Assembly (NCBI RefSeq): GCF_029948125.1
Contig: NZ_JASAMB010000008.1
Coordinates: 243,233-307,232, forward strand
DNA length: 64,000 nt
Source of the DNA: Catellatospora sp. KI3
GTDB lineage: Bacteria > Actinomycetota > Actinomycetes > Mycobacteriales > Micromonosporaceae
Reading direction: 5' to 3'
The position numbers and the translations under genes were made by a program. Positions 9,173 through 18,300 of this stretch are shown in pieces. Under the pieces are notes generated by a model. That model did not search any database and was not told where the DNA came from. It was given only the letters and a program-made list of their open reading frames with translations. Each line of letters begins with the position of its first letter. Position 1 is the first letter of the stretch.

Positions 9173-9829
9173 GTGACCGCCGCTGACTTCGTCCGTGAGT
9201 ACGCCGTACTGGCGCCCGTGCCGTTCATCCCCGAGGTGCGCCTGCACCAGGCCGCCGACGCGATCGGGCTGTGGGAGCTGACCGAGGGCGAGTACCGCAG
9301 CGAGCAGCCGCCGCCGTTCTGGGCCTTCGCCTGGGCCGGCGGCCAGGCGCTGAGCCGCTACCTGCTCGACCACCCCGAGACGGTGGCCGGGCGCCGGGTG
9401 CTGGACCTCGCGTCGGGCTCGGGCCTGGTCGCGGTCTGCGCGGCGCGGGCCGGGGCGGCGTCGGTGCGCGCGGTCGACATCGACCCGCTGTCGACCGCGG
9501 CCACCGAGGTGAACGCGCAGGCCAACGGCCTGACCGTGGTCGCCGAGCGGGCCGACATCCTCGACGGCGACGCCGGGGACGCCGAGGTGGTGCTGGCCGG
9601 GGACGTGTTCTACAGCCAGGCGATGGCCGACCGGATGACCGGCTTCCTGCGCCGGGCGGTGAAGACCGGTGCCCGGGTGCTGGTCGGCGACCCGGACCGG
9701 GCGTTCCTGCCCCGCCGCATGTTCGACGAGGTCGCGTCGTACCAGGTGCCGGTGCCTTTCGCCCTGGAGAGCACGACGGTCAAGCACACCCGGGTCTGGG
9801 AGCTGCGGCCCCCGAAGGCCGCCGCTTAG
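9173..9829 (+). CDS. Class I SAM-dependent methyltransferase, ETFB-lysine/PrmA-like
   Basis: 218 aa, GTG start. The N-terminal helix region contains PPPFWAFAWAGGQALSRYLLDHP. It is followed by the SAM-binding motif I VLDLASGSGLVAVCAARAGA, the acidic motif II residue in VRAVDIDPLS, and the later motif VVLAGDVFYSQ. The W-AFAW-GGQALARY lead-in is typical of the ETFB lysine methyltransferase / ribosomal protein L11 methyltransferase-like group. These methylate protein lysines in the cytosol. The substrate cannot be read from the sequence. It ends seven bases from the stop of a convergent gene. Confidence 0.8.
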   Translation: MTAADFVREYAVLAPVPFIPEVRLHQAADAIGLWELTEGEYRSEQPPPFWAFAWAGGQALSRYLLDHPETVAGRRVLDLASGSGLVAVCAARAGAASVRAVDIDPLSTAATEVNAQANGLTVVAERADILDGDAGDAEVVLAGDVFYSQAMADRMTGFLRRAVKTGARVLVGDPDRAFLPRRMFDEVASYQVPVPFALESTTVKHTRVWELRPPKAAA

Positions 9830-9836
9830 CCGCACG

Positions 9837-10424
9837 CTAGCGGGCCCGGTCGCGCCGGTACGCCCAGGCCTCGTGCCAGACGTGCGGGTAGACCCCGTGG
9901 GTGAAGTAGCGGATCGGGCCGGTGATCGGCCAGGCGGTGTGGTCGTGGCGGCGCAGCCACAGCGGGCACACGGTGCACAGCACGTAGCCGAGGGCGATCA
10001 GGGGTAGGTAGAGCGGTCCGAGCAGGCGGCCCTGGCGCACGTGCAGGTCCTCGTGGGCCGCGTTGGCGGGGGTCAGGCCCGCGATGACGTTGCCGACCGT
10101 GGTGGCGTACCCGGGCAGCGCCTGCTCCCGGAGCACGATCCGGCCGCGGTGGCGCGAGCACGCCGGGTCGAGCCGGTGCCCGGCGACCAGGTTCAGCGCG
10201 AGGAACAGCGCCCCCGCGACGGTGTTGAGCAGGCTCCAGGTGTGGTCGACCGCGAACAGCGCCAGCCCCCGGCCGGTGCCCGGGTACGCGTCCAGCCGCC
10301 GCACCGCCCAGGCGTAAGGCAGCGCGACCGCCGCCGCGGCCAGCGCCGCGGTGACCGCGCCGGGCAGGCCGAGCCGGGCGCCGACCAGTGCCGCGGCACC
10401 GGTCTGCACCAGCGCCGACGTCAC
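9837..10424 (-). CDS. Hypothetical polytopic membrane protein
   Basis: 195 aa. It has about four hydrophobic helices (ALVQTGAAALVGARLGLP, AVTAALAAAAVALPYAWAV, LLNTVAGALFLALNLVAG, LYLPLIALGYVLCTVCPL). Between them lies a polar loop with RGRIVLREQALPGYATTVGNVIAG and HEDLHVRQGRLLGPLY, and a His/Trp-rich tail (WLRRHDHTAWPITGPIRYFTHGVYPHVWHEAWAYRRD). The histidines might bind metal, but I recognise no family. It is convergent with the methyltransferase gene and lies 58 bases from the GDSL hydrolase gene. Confidence 0.6.
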   Translation of the reverse strand: MTSALVQTGAAALVGARLGLPGAVTAALAAAAVALPYAWAVRRLDAYPGTGRGLALFAVDHTWSLLNTVAGALFLALNLVAGHRLDPACSRHRGRIVLREQALPGYATTVGNVIAGLTPANAAHEDLHVRQGRLLGPLYLPLIALGYVLCTVCPLWLRRHDHTAWPITGPIRYFTHGVYPHVWHEAWAYRRDRAR

Positions 10425-10482
10425 CGCGTACGCCCACCGAGCTATGCCCGAACGCTACCTCGGCCGCGGCCGGGCCGGCGGC

Positions 10483-11103
10483 TCAGCCGAGCACGGACAG
10501 GTACCGCCGGGCGATGATCGCGTGGCCGGGCAGGTTGGGGTGGATGCGGTCCGGTGCCCAGTCCTGGGACGTGGTGGTCTTGAGCGCCTCGTCGAAGGCG
10601 TCCTGGGTGCGCACGTGCAGCGCGTCGAAGTCCGCCGCCAGCCGGGCCACCACCTCGGCGTAGCGGGCGGTCAGCGCCCGCTGCGGCTCGGCCCGGTCCG
10701 GCTCGATGACGTACGGGTCGGCCAGGATCAGCCGGCAGCCGGTCGCCTCGACGGCCCTGGCCAGCAGGGCGCGCAGGGTCGTCGTGTACTCCTCGATCGG
10801 GACGGCCTCGTCGGGGCGGTCGCTGAACAGCCGCCACACGTCGTTGATGCCGATCTTCACGCTGAGCCAGTCGGGCCGCTCGGCGACTACGTCGGACTCC
10901 CAGCGCCGGGCCAGGTCGCGCACGGTGTCGCCGCTGATGCCGCGGTTGACCCAGGTCAGGCCCAGCTCCGGGTGGGCGGCCGTGACGAACGCGCGCACCA
11001 GGCTCATGTAGCCGTCGCCGTAGGGCGCGGCGTGGTCGCGGCGGCCGCAGTCGGTGATGCTGTCGCCGATGAAGACGATGCGCTGTCCCTGCCGGAAAAT
11101 CAC
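10483..11103 (-). CDS. SGNH/GDSL-family hydrolase
   Basis: 206 aa. All four SGNH blocks are visible: GDSITD near residue 13 (nucleophile Ser), the Gly block NRGISGDTVRDL, GINDVW (Asn) and the C-terminal DRIHPNLPGH (Asp/His dyad). No signal peptide, so it should act inside the cell. Relatives are esterases or lipases on small acyl or acetyl substrates, for example sugar esterases; the substrate is not predictable here. Divergent from the DinB-fold gene, with 46 bases between the starts. Confidence 0.85.
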   Translation of the reverse strand: MIFRQGQRIVFIGDSITDCGRRDHAAPYGDGYMSLVRAFVTAAHPELGLTWVNRGISGDTVRDLARRWESDVVAERPDWLSVKIGINDVWRLFSDRPDEAVPIEEYTTTLRALLARAVEATGCRLILADPYVIEPDRAEPQRALTARYAEVVARLAADFDALHVRTQDAFDEALKTTTSQDWAPDRIHPNLPGHAIIARRYLSVLG

Positions 11104-11149
11104 CGGTTCATCTTAGGCGGGAGCGATACTTGCTGCGGAGGTGGACGGA

Positions 11150-11731
11150 ATGGACCTGCTGAGCGCGTACCGCACCAGCCTGGACGGCTTCACCCGGCGC
11201 GTGGGCGAGGTCGGCCCCGAATCGTGGGCCGCACCGACGCCCTGTCCCGACTGGAACGTCAACGAGCTGGTCAACCACCTCGTCGGCGAGGACCGCTGGA
11301 CCCCGCCGATGTTCGGCGGCGCCACCATCGCCGACGTCGGCGACCGGTTCGAAGGGGACCTGCTCGGCGACGATCCGCACACCGCCGCCGTGGACGCGGC
11401 GTGGGAGGCCCGGCAGGCGGTCGAGGCGCCCGGGGCGCTGGACCGCACCGTGTTCCTGTCCTTCGGCGAGACCCCGGCCGCCGAGTACCTGCACCAGCTC
11501 ACCGCCGACCACCTGGTGCACACCTGGGACCTGGCCGCCGCCGCGGGACTGGACCGGCGGCTGGACCCCGACGCCGTCGCCTTCGTCGCGGCCTGGTTCG
11601 GCGACCGCGAGCAGCAGTACCGGCGCGCGGGGGTGATCGGCCCGGCGGTGGCCGTACCCGCCGACGCCGGTCCGCAGGACCGCCTCATCGCCGCCTTCGG
11701 CCGCGACCCCGCCTGGACCCCGCCCGCCTGA
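11150..11731 (+). CDS. TIGR03086-type DinB/maleylpyruvate-isomerase-fold protein
   Basis: 193 aa from the ATG at 11150. GGAGG at 11137-11141 is ideally spaced for this ATG; the GTG at 11141 overlaps the GGAGG and is unlikely to be used. The four-helix-bundle family signatures are WAAPTPCPDWNVNELVNHLVGED at the N-terminus and ADHLVHTWDLAAAAGLD near residue 120, which supply the conserved metal-binding histidines. Such proteins are thought to work with mycothiol or bacillithiol in detoxification or isomerisation. The exact reaction is unknown. Confidence 0.8.
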   Translation: MDLLSAYRTSLDGFTRRVGEVGPESWAAPTPCPDWNVNELVNHLVGEDRWTPPMFGGATIADVGDRFEGDLLGDDPHTAAVDAAWEARQAVEAPGALDRTVFLSFGETPAAEYLHQLTADHLVHTWDLAAAAGLDRRLDPDAVAFVAAWFGDREQQYRRAGVIGPAVAVPADAGPQDRLIAAFGRDPAWTPPA

Positions 11732-11775
11732 CCGCGCTCGTCGCGCGGGTCGCGCGGGTTCGCATGGGTTTTGGG

Positions 11776-11837
11776 TGCAGTTTCGGGGAAAGTGCAGGAA
11801 AGCAGGCCTGGATTCCTGCACTTTCCCCGAAACTGCA
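11776..11837. repeat. 62-bp REPIN-like element, copy 3
   Basis: Near-consensus copy between two convergent genes. TGCAGTTTCGGGGAAAGTGC opens it and the inverted copy closes it. No stop codon occurs in any of the six frames across the copy. It may double as a bidirectional terminator here, since it begins 45 bases after one stop codon and ends 6 bases before the other. Confidence 0.9.
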
Positions 11838-11843
11838 CGACCG

Positions 11844-12197
11844 TCAGGACGCGTCGTACGCGGTGGTGTGGGTGGGTTTGTAGACGCCGAGGGTCGCGCC
11901 GCCGGGCAGGCGCACGACCGCCTCAGTGCCCCAGTCGCGCCTGGCGGGCGCCACGATGATCTCCAGGCCGCGTTCGCTCCAGGAGGCGACGGTCGACTCC
12001 ACGTCGTCGACGGTCAGGTACAGCTCGCAGCGGGTGTGCTCGGCGGCCGGATGGAAGGCGATCTCGGCGGGCGGCGCCTTGAAGATGAGCCAGCCCTCCC
12101 CCGTGTCCACATGCGGCAGGCCCAGCACGTCGCGGAAGAACGCCCGGTCGGCGTCGGCGTTCGTGCTGTATATCAGGGCGTGCATTCCCTTGATCAT
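11844..12197 (-). CDS. VOC-superfamily (glyoxalase/bleomycin-resistance fold) protein
   Basis: 117 aa, the size of one VOC unit (two beta-alpha-beta-beta-beta modules). MHALIYSTNADADRAFFRDVLGLPHVDTGEGWLIF is the typical first module, and VDDVESTVASWSERGLEIIVAP...GTEAVVRLPGGATLGVYKP the second. Metal ligands would be His6 in the first strand, a Glu in the second region (CELYLTVDD) and others. AAGAGATG lies directly before the ATG. Family members are lyases, dioxygenases or drug-binding proteins; no substrate can be named. Confidence 0.8.
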   Translation of the reverse strand: MIKGMHALIYSTNADADRAFFRDVLGLPHVDTGEGWLIFKAPPAEIAFHPAAEHTRCELYLTVDDVESTVASWSERGLEIIVAPARRDWGTEAVVRLPGGATLGVYKPTHTTAYDAS

Positions 12198-12252
12198 CTC
12201 TTGATTCTAAGACGGACTGCTGTCTGACCAGGGGCGATCGCGGGGTCGCGAC

Positions 12253-12507
12253 TCATTCGAACAGGGAGTGCGGGGCGTGGTGGTCGGCGCGGGCGCGTTC
12301 GCGGCGGCGGCGTGTGATGACGATCAGGTCCACGATCGTGAGCAGGCAGAGCCCCACCGCGAGCCACCCCAGCGGGGCCACGCCGAAGGCGAACGAGATC
12401 ACCGCGAGCACCGCGGCGAAGACCAGGCCGAAGCCCGCCAGCGCCAGGCGCAGGTTCAGCGCGCTGTACGGATGATCGTGGGAGCCGTCCGGCTTCTGGC
12501 GTGTCAT
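12253..12507 (-). CDS. DUF6343-family small membrane protein
   Basis: 84 aa from the ATG at 12507. GGAGGAGAGG just upstream fixes this start; longer in-frame starts run into the divergent gene. The protein has a polar N-terminus ending HDHPYSALNLRLALAGFG, two transmembrane helices (LVFAAVLAVISFAFGV, GWLAVGLCLLTIVDLIVIT) and a strongly basic end (RRRRERARADHH). This YSALNLRL...RRR layout matches the short actinobacterial DUF6343 proteins, whose function is unknown. Divergent from the NmrA-like gene with 37 bases between the starts, so they share a promoter region. Confidence 0.75.
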   Translation of the reverse strand: MTRQKPDGSHDHPYSALNLRLALAGFGLVFAAVLAVISFAFGVAPLGWLAVGLCLLTIVDLIVITRRRRERARADHHAPHSLFE

Positions 12508-12544
12508 CACGGGCCTCTCCTCCATACTAGGCCGGGAGGTGTCG

Positions 12545-13396
12545 ATGACCGAGGTGCCGCAGCCGCTCATCGCCGTCACCGGCGCCACCGGCAGGCTCGG
12601 CGGGCGGGTCGCCCGGCGGCTGGCCGAGGCCGGGGCGCGGCAGCGCCTCGTGGTCCGCCAGCCCGACCGCGCGCCGGTGCTGCCCGGGTGCGACATCGCC
12701 CGCGCCGCGTACCACGACGGCGCGGCGGTGGCCGAGGCGCTGGCCGGGGTCGACACCGTGTTCATGGTGTCGGGGGCCGAGTCGGCCCGGCGGGTCGAGG
12801 AGCACCGGACCTTCATCGACGCCGCGGTCGCCGCCGGGGTACGGCGGCTCGTCTACACCTCGTTCTACGGCGCCGCCCCCGACGCGACGTTCACGCTGGC
12901 CCGCGACCACTGGCACACCGAGGAGCACCTCAAGGCCAGCGGCCTGGCCTGGACCGTCCTGCGCGACAACCTGTACCTGGACGTGCTGCCGCTGTTCGCC
13001 GACGACGAGGGCGTGCTCCGGGGCCCGGCCGGGCAGGGGCGGGTCGCGGCGGTGGCGATCGACGACATCGCCGACGTGGCCACCGCGGTGCTGCGCGAAC
13101 CCGGCCGGCACGACGGGCAGACCTACGACCTCACCGGGCCGCAGGCGCTGACGCTGACCCAGGTCGCCGAGATCGTCACGCTGGTGACCGGGCGGCAGCT
13201 GCGCTACCACCCCGAGACCGAGGCCGAGGCGTACGCCTCCCGCGCGCGCTACCAGGCACCCGACTGGCAGGTCGAGGCGTGGGTCAGCACGTACCTGGCG
13301 ATCGGATCGGGGGAGCTGGCCACGCCGACCGACGCGGTACGGCGGCTGACCGGCGTGGACCCGCTCACCCTGGAGGACCTGCTGCGGCTGGGCTGA
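12545..13396 (+). CDS. NmrA-like NAD(P)-binding reductase
   Basis: 283 aa from the ATG at 12545. GGGAGG at 12533-12538 is 6 bases away; a GTG at 12539 lies too close to it. The N-terminus carries the Rossmann motif VTGATGRLGGRVARRL (TGATGxxG). The Tyr/Lys pair of classical SDRs is absent, as in the NmrA/QOR2-like atypical SDR group. Other features are VYTSFYGAAPDATFTLARDHWHTEEHLKASGLAWTVLRDNLYLD and the C-terminal YDLTGPQALTLTQVAEIV. Family members are quinone reductases or NADP sensors. The substrate is unknown. Confidence 0.82.
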   Translation: MTEVPQPLIAVTGATGRLGGRVARRLAEAGARQRLVVRQPDRAPVLPGCDIARAAYHDGAAVAEALAGVDTVFMVSGAESARRVEEHRTFIDAAVAAGVRRLVYTSFYGAAPDATFTLARDHWHTEEHLKASGLAWTVLRDNLYLDVLPLFADDEGVLRGPAGQGRVAAVAIDDIADVATAVLREPGRHDGQTYDLTGPQALTLTQVAEIVTLVTGRQLRYHPETEAEAYASRARYQAPDWQVEAWVSTYLAIGSGELATPTDAVRRLTGVDPLTLEDLLRLG

Positions 13397-13428
13397 CCGT
13401 GCCCGGCCGGGGCACGGCCGGGCACGGT
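13396..13428. terminator. Bidirectional hairpin terminator
   Basis: A perfect 13-bp stem (13396-13408 with 13416-13428) with a 7-base loop lies between two convergent stop codons. The left arm begins at the last base of the NmrA-like stop codon. There is no U-tract, as is usual for actinomycete terminators. Confidence 0.75.
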
Positions 13429-13435
13429 ACGCGGG

Positions 13436-15325
13436 TCAGCGCAGCCAGGACGCCTCGGTGAGGGCGGCCGAGGCCGCCTGCTCGTAGACCGCGGCCGCCA
13501 GCCAGGCACGGGCGAACCCGTGCCCGTCGTCGCCCGTGATCCGGCCGAACGAGTCGCGCGGCCGCTGCCGGGCCACCCCGGTCAGCTCGCCCAGCAGGTG
13601 CGCGCCCAGGTCCAGGCGGGCCCGGCGCAGCGCCCGCTCCTGCGACTCGGCCAGCGCCTGCACGGCCCGGCCGCCGGTCACCACCCGCTCCAGGTGGCGG
13701 CGCAGCAGCCGCAGCGCCGGGTCGCCGGTCGCCGCCGCGCGGCCGACCGGCGGCAGCGCGTCCGGTGCCGCACCGGTGAAGTGGCTGCGGTGCAGCCGGT
13801 CGTAGCCGAGGTCGGCGTGCCCGCCCCAGGCCGGGGGCAGCCGCAGGCCGCTGCCCTCGCCGCCGGGATCGGCGATCGCCAGCGCCGCGACGTGGCCCTG
13901 GTGTGCCGGGTCGGGGCGGCCCACCAGCAGCAGCTCCACGCCCGGCGCGCCGCCGAGCACGGTCAGGTTCTCCCGGAACGGCAGCACCGCCTCGTCGTCG
14001 GCGGCCGTCAGCCGCAGCACCGTGCCGTCGGCGGTGGCCGCCAGGACGTTGCCGCCGTCGCGGCCCAGCAGCCGTACCGTGACGAACAGCAGGTCCGCGC
14101 CGACCTGGCGCTGCACCACCGGCACGGTCAGCGCGGCGAACGCGCGGCGCAGCTGCTCGGCCAGCGGCTGCGCCCACAGCCCGCGCAGCGGCTCCGCCGT
14201 CCACAGCGCCCCGCCCGCGCGCACCGCCTTCACCGAGCGGCCCGCACCGAGCTGCCCCGTCTCGGTGGCGGTGCCGCCGGACACGATCAGGCCCGCGCGG
14301 GTCAGCTCGCGGTGCGACACCCCCGCCTCGCCCAGCGCCACGGTGGCGTCGGCGGCCGCGGCCGCCCGGGTGGCGCCGCCCGGGAACAGGTCGGCGGTCA
14401 GCCACAGCCGTCCGTCGCGGTCGGCCAGGTACGTCACCGTGCCCGCGTAGCCGGTGTCGGCGACGACGGGGACGGTGCACAGGCCGTACAGGCGCAGGCC
14501 CTGCTGGGGGTCGTAGCCGCGGCGAGCCGTGCCCAGCAGCGGGGCGGACTGGTCGGCGGGCAGGTCCTCCTCGCGCAGGCGGGCGGTGACGGTGAGCAGC
14601 TCGCGCAGGTCGTCGGTCAGCTCCGCGAGCCGGAACTGCGGCTGCGCCTGGGCGGCGGCCTGCATGCCGTTCGCGGTACGCAGCCCCGCCGCGGCGGCGC
14701 GGTGCAGCCCCTGGGCACGGCACTCGTGCACGGCCCGCAGCAGCCCGGACCGCAGCACCACGCCGCTGCCGGCCAGCCCGGCGTCGAGCACGGCCACCGC
14801 CGCCCGCCACAGCCCGTCCGCCGCCGCCCGCTGCCGCGCGGTCAGCCCGGCCGCGCCACCCCCGTCCCCGAAGCCGGGCCCGGGGCCGTCCCCGGGGCCG
14901 GGCTGCAGTTTCGGGGAAACTGCGGGAATCTTGGTCCCTGTTCCTGCACTTTCCCCGAAACTGTCGCCAGACTCGGCCGCGGCGGCCGCGGTCGGCGGGG
15001 CGGACCCGGCGGCGGTCGGGTCGGCGGTGGGGGTGCCGTCGTGGATGGGGGCCAGGGCCAGGACGGCGGTGCGGTGCAGGCACTGGGGTGCGAGCAGGCA
15101 GCTGCATACGGCCTGCTCGGGAGTGCGGATCACGCCGTCGGGTGCGGTGAGGGTGACGACGGTGTCCTCGTCGGGGGTGACGGTGCAGCCGTCGGCGGTC
15201 GGGGCGACCGGCCACCCGGCGGCCTTGGCCACCGCGTCGTCCACGCGTTTGCGCAGGCGGGCAGGCAGGGCGTCCAGCGCGGCGGCCAGCACCGCCGCGT
15301 CGACCGCAGGCAGGGTCGCGGTCAT
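13436..15325 (-). CDS. SWIM zinc-finger protein carrying an in-frame REPIN insertion
   Basis: 629 aa from the ATG at 15325, which overlaps the previous stop as ATGA. A SWIM zinc motif CxCx5CxH is at C74, C76, C82, H84 (AVCSCLLAPQCLHRTAV). SWIM domains bind nucleic acid or protein. Residues ~95-150 are a low-complexity Ala/Pro/Gly linker. Residues ~121-141 (SFGESAGTGTKIPAVSPKL) are encoded by the 62-bp element at 14904-14965. The remainder, about 480 residues, is mixed alpha/beta with VVADTGYAGTVTYLADRDGRLWLTADLFPGG and has no domain I can name. Last gene of the MoxR operon; a hairpin terminator follows. Confidence 0.85.
   Translation of the reverse strand: MTATLPAVDAAVLAAALDALPARLRKRVDDAVAKAAGWPVAPTADGCTVTPDEDTVVTLTAPDGVIRTPEQAVCSCLLAPQCLHRTAVLALAPIHDGTPTADPTAAGSAPPTAAAAAESGDSFGESAGTGTKIPAVSPKLQPGPGDGPGPGFGDGGGAAGLTARQRAAADGLWRAAVAVLDAGLAGSGVVLRSGLLRAVHECRAQGLHRAAAAGLRTANGMQAAAQAQPQFRLAELTDDLRELLTVTARLREEDLPADQSAPLLGTARRGYDPQQGLRLYGLCTVPVVADTGYAGTVTYLADRDGRLWLTADLFPGGATRAAAAADATVALGEAGVSHRELTRAGLIVSGGTATETGQLGAGRSVKAVRAGGALWTAEPLRGLWAQPLAEQLRRAFAALTVPVVQRQVGADLLFVTVRLLGRDGGNVLAATADGTVLRLTAADDEAVLPFRENLTVLGGAPGVELLLVGRPDPAHQGHVAALAIADPGGEGSGLRLPPAWGGHADLGYDRLHRSHFTGAAPDALPPVGRAAATGDPALRLLRRHLERVVTGGRAVQALAESQERALRRARLDLGAHLLGELTGVARQRPRDSFGRITGDDGHGFARAWLAAAVYEQAASAALTEASWLR
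14904..14965. repeat. 62-bp REPIN-like element, copy 4, inside the SWIM gene
   Basis: TGCAGTTTCGGGGAAACTGC at the left and the inverted arm at the right, ending ACTGTC instead of ACTGCA. It is read through in frame by the SWIM gene on the minus strand. Confidence 0.9.
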
Positions 15326-18300
15326 CTGCTCACCTGCTCCCCCACCCAACGGGCCAGCTCCAGCGGGCTCAGCGCCGCCACCGGCATCCCGGCCGCGACG
15401 AGCTGCCCGGCCGCCGACACCGAGTAGCGCGGCCGCCCCGCGTCGTCGAGGCTGGCGCAGCCGAGCACGGTCGCACCCGACTCCACCAGCGCACGGACCT
15501 CCGCCAGCACCCCGGACATGCCGAACCCCTCCTCGAAGTCGCTGATCAGCACCACCAGGGTGCGCGACGGCACGGTCACCAGCGACCGGGCGTGGCGCAG
15601 CCCGGCGGCGATGTGCGTACCGCCGCCGACGCGTACCTCCAGCAGCAGGCTCAGCGGGTCGCCGACCCGCTCGGTCAGGTCCACCACCTCGGTGGAGAAC
15701 GCGACGAAGTGGGTGCTGAGCGCGGGCACCCCGGCCAGCACCGACGCGGTCAGCGCCGACCAGATCACCGACTCCTCCATCGAGCCGGACACGTCGACGA
15801 CCAGCACCAGCCGCCAGTCGACGCCGCGCCGGGCCCGGCTGCGGAACACCGGCCGCTCCGGCACCACGACCACGTGGCCCGCCTCGTCGCGGCGGCTGGA
15901 CGCGAGGTTGGCGCGCAGCGTACGCGGCAGGTCCAGCCGTCCGCCCGGACGGCGGGTCGGCCGGGGCGTGGTCAGCCCGTTGAGGGCGGGCCGCAGCGTG
16001 GTGGCCAGTTGCCGGGTCAGCTCCTCGACCAGCTTGGCCACCAGCGGCCGCAGCTTGGCCAGCAGGCCCTCGGGCAGGCCGCCGGCCAGCGACAGCACGT
16101 CGCGCAGCAGCCCGATCGAGGGGCGCACGGCGTCCGGGTCCAGTGCCAGGGCCGCCTCCAGCCGTCCGGACTCGACCGCCCGCGCCAGCACCTCCTCGCG
16201 TACACCCGGCCCGAACAGGGCGGCGAGCTCCTCCGACCATTCGCGTACGCCGGGGAAGGGGGCTTCGCGCCCGGCCCGGCCGGCGGCGTCGGCGCGGGCG
16301 CCCTCGCCCCGCCCGGCGCCGTAGAGCTCGTCCAGGGCGGTCGCGTACCGGCGGGCGGCAGGCGAGCACGAGCCACCGTCCCGCCCGAGAATCAGCCGCC
16401 ACCGATCGGCCGGGACCAGACGCCGCACCTCCGGCGCCACATCCACCCCGGCCCCACCGGTCCCGCCGGCCTCGGCAGCTGGCCCCACACCCGCGCCCAC
16501 CGGATCAGCGTGCAGTTTCGGGGAAGCTGCTGGAATCGCGGCCCCCTTTCCTGCACTTTCCCCGAAACTGCCGCCACGCTCGGGCGAGGCGGCGGGCTCG
16601 GCAGGGTCCGCTGGGGTGAGCGGGCCCGATGGGGCCAGGGTGTCTGGGGTTTCGGCGGGGAGCAGGCCGAGCGCGGTGAGCGCCTCGCGGCCGGCCCGGT
16701 CGGCGAGCAGGCGGAGCAGCAGCGCGTCCGGGTCGGACACCTCGTCGACGCGTACCTGGTCGCCGAGGCGTTCGTCGACGACGGCGAGCAGCCGGTCGCG
16801 GGCGGCGGGGCTGGCGGCGTGGAAGCCGCCCCGCAGCGCGGGCAGGCGGCTGAGGAACGCGTCGTCGGACAGCCGCTCGATGCGGTCGAGCAGTCCGTCG
16901 AGCACCGGTTCGGCGGCCTGCAGCAGCGGTTCGGCCACCACGAGCAGACCGGTGAGCTGCCCGGTCAGGTCGCGGCGGGTCTCGTCGGTGCTCGCGGCGT
17001 CGACCCAGGACGCGACGCGTACGCCGTACTCGGCGGCGGGCCGGTGGCCGAGCAGCACCTGCACCGCACCGGCCGCGGCGGCCAGCAGCGGGGTGCCGTC
17101 GGCGGCGAGCCGGGCCAGCGCGTCGGACAGGCGCAGCAGCGACCCGGCCCGGTCGGCGCGCTGGGCCAGGGCGGCCAGGGCGCGCGCGTCGGCCGGATCG
17201 GTGGACCCGGCCAGGCCGTCGACCTGCGCCACGGCGGCGGCCTCGATCGCCTCGGCGGCGGCGGCGAGGGGCACCGGGTCGGGCTGCGGCAGCCCGGGTA
17301 CGTGGCCGAGCCGCAGCCGGTCGAGCAGCGCCAGCGCGTCCAGCGCCTCGGTCAGCGAGCCCTCGCCGGGCACGACGGCGGCCAGTTCGACCAGCCGCGC
17401 GGTGGCGAGTTCAGTGAGGCCGCAGACGGCGGCGTCGTGCAGTCCGGCGATGACCTGGGCGGCGGTCGGGCCGCCCGCGTCGCGTTCGCGGCGGCGGCGG
17501 TCGGCCAGGGCACCTTCGGCGGCCTGGGCGAGGGTGACTCCGCGCAGCCCGGCGACCTCGACGGTCGCGTCGCTGGCGGCGGTCCACTGGATCCGCCAGC
17601 GGGTGGTGACGGTGTCGGTGCCGCCCGCGCCCTCGCCGCCCGCCGTCTCCGCGTAGGCGATGCCGCAGGCGGCCAGGCGCTGCAGCGTGATCTCGCGGCG
17701 GGCGTCCAGGTCGGAGCGCAGCGGGTCCAGCCGCAGGTCCTTGGCGGCGTCGCCGGGACCGGGCAGCCGCAGCGCGGCGAGCAGCTCGTGTACGGCCGGG
17801 CCGAGGCCCGACCGGGGTGTGCCGGGGGCCAGGCGGCCGCGCCGCTCGCCGACCAGCACCTGCTCCATCGCGGCGGCCACGACCCGGCCCCGCCCGAGCA
17901 CCTCGCCGTGGGCGAGCACGCTGGTCAGCGCCTCGACCAGCTCGCCCCGGCCGGGGGCGGGCAGGCCGCGCAGCCGGGCCAGGTCGAGGGCGAGGCGGGC
18001 GGCCTCGCGGGACTCGGCGGGACCGGCCGGGTGCCCGGCGGCGCGGACCCGGGCGCTGATCGCGACCAGGGCCGCGACGGCGGCGGCCTCGACCCTGGCC
18101 GGGTTGCCGGCGGCGGCCAGCACGTCCTGCTGCCACTGCGGGTCGCGGATGCCCGCCGGGTAGCCGGAGCGGGCGTCGAGCAGCCCGAAGGTGTACGGCA
18201 CCAGCGACGTCACCACCTCACCGCGCTGCTCCCTTCCCTGCCCGCCGCCCGCGACGGCGTCATGGGTCGTCATCAGCGCCGGGGCGTGGAACGCGCCGAC

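Noticed and set aside
7117..9186. 689-aa plus-strand frame with a start near 7117
   Set aside because: Covers the antisense of the propeller-like gene and then an out-of-frame reading of the lipoprotein gene.
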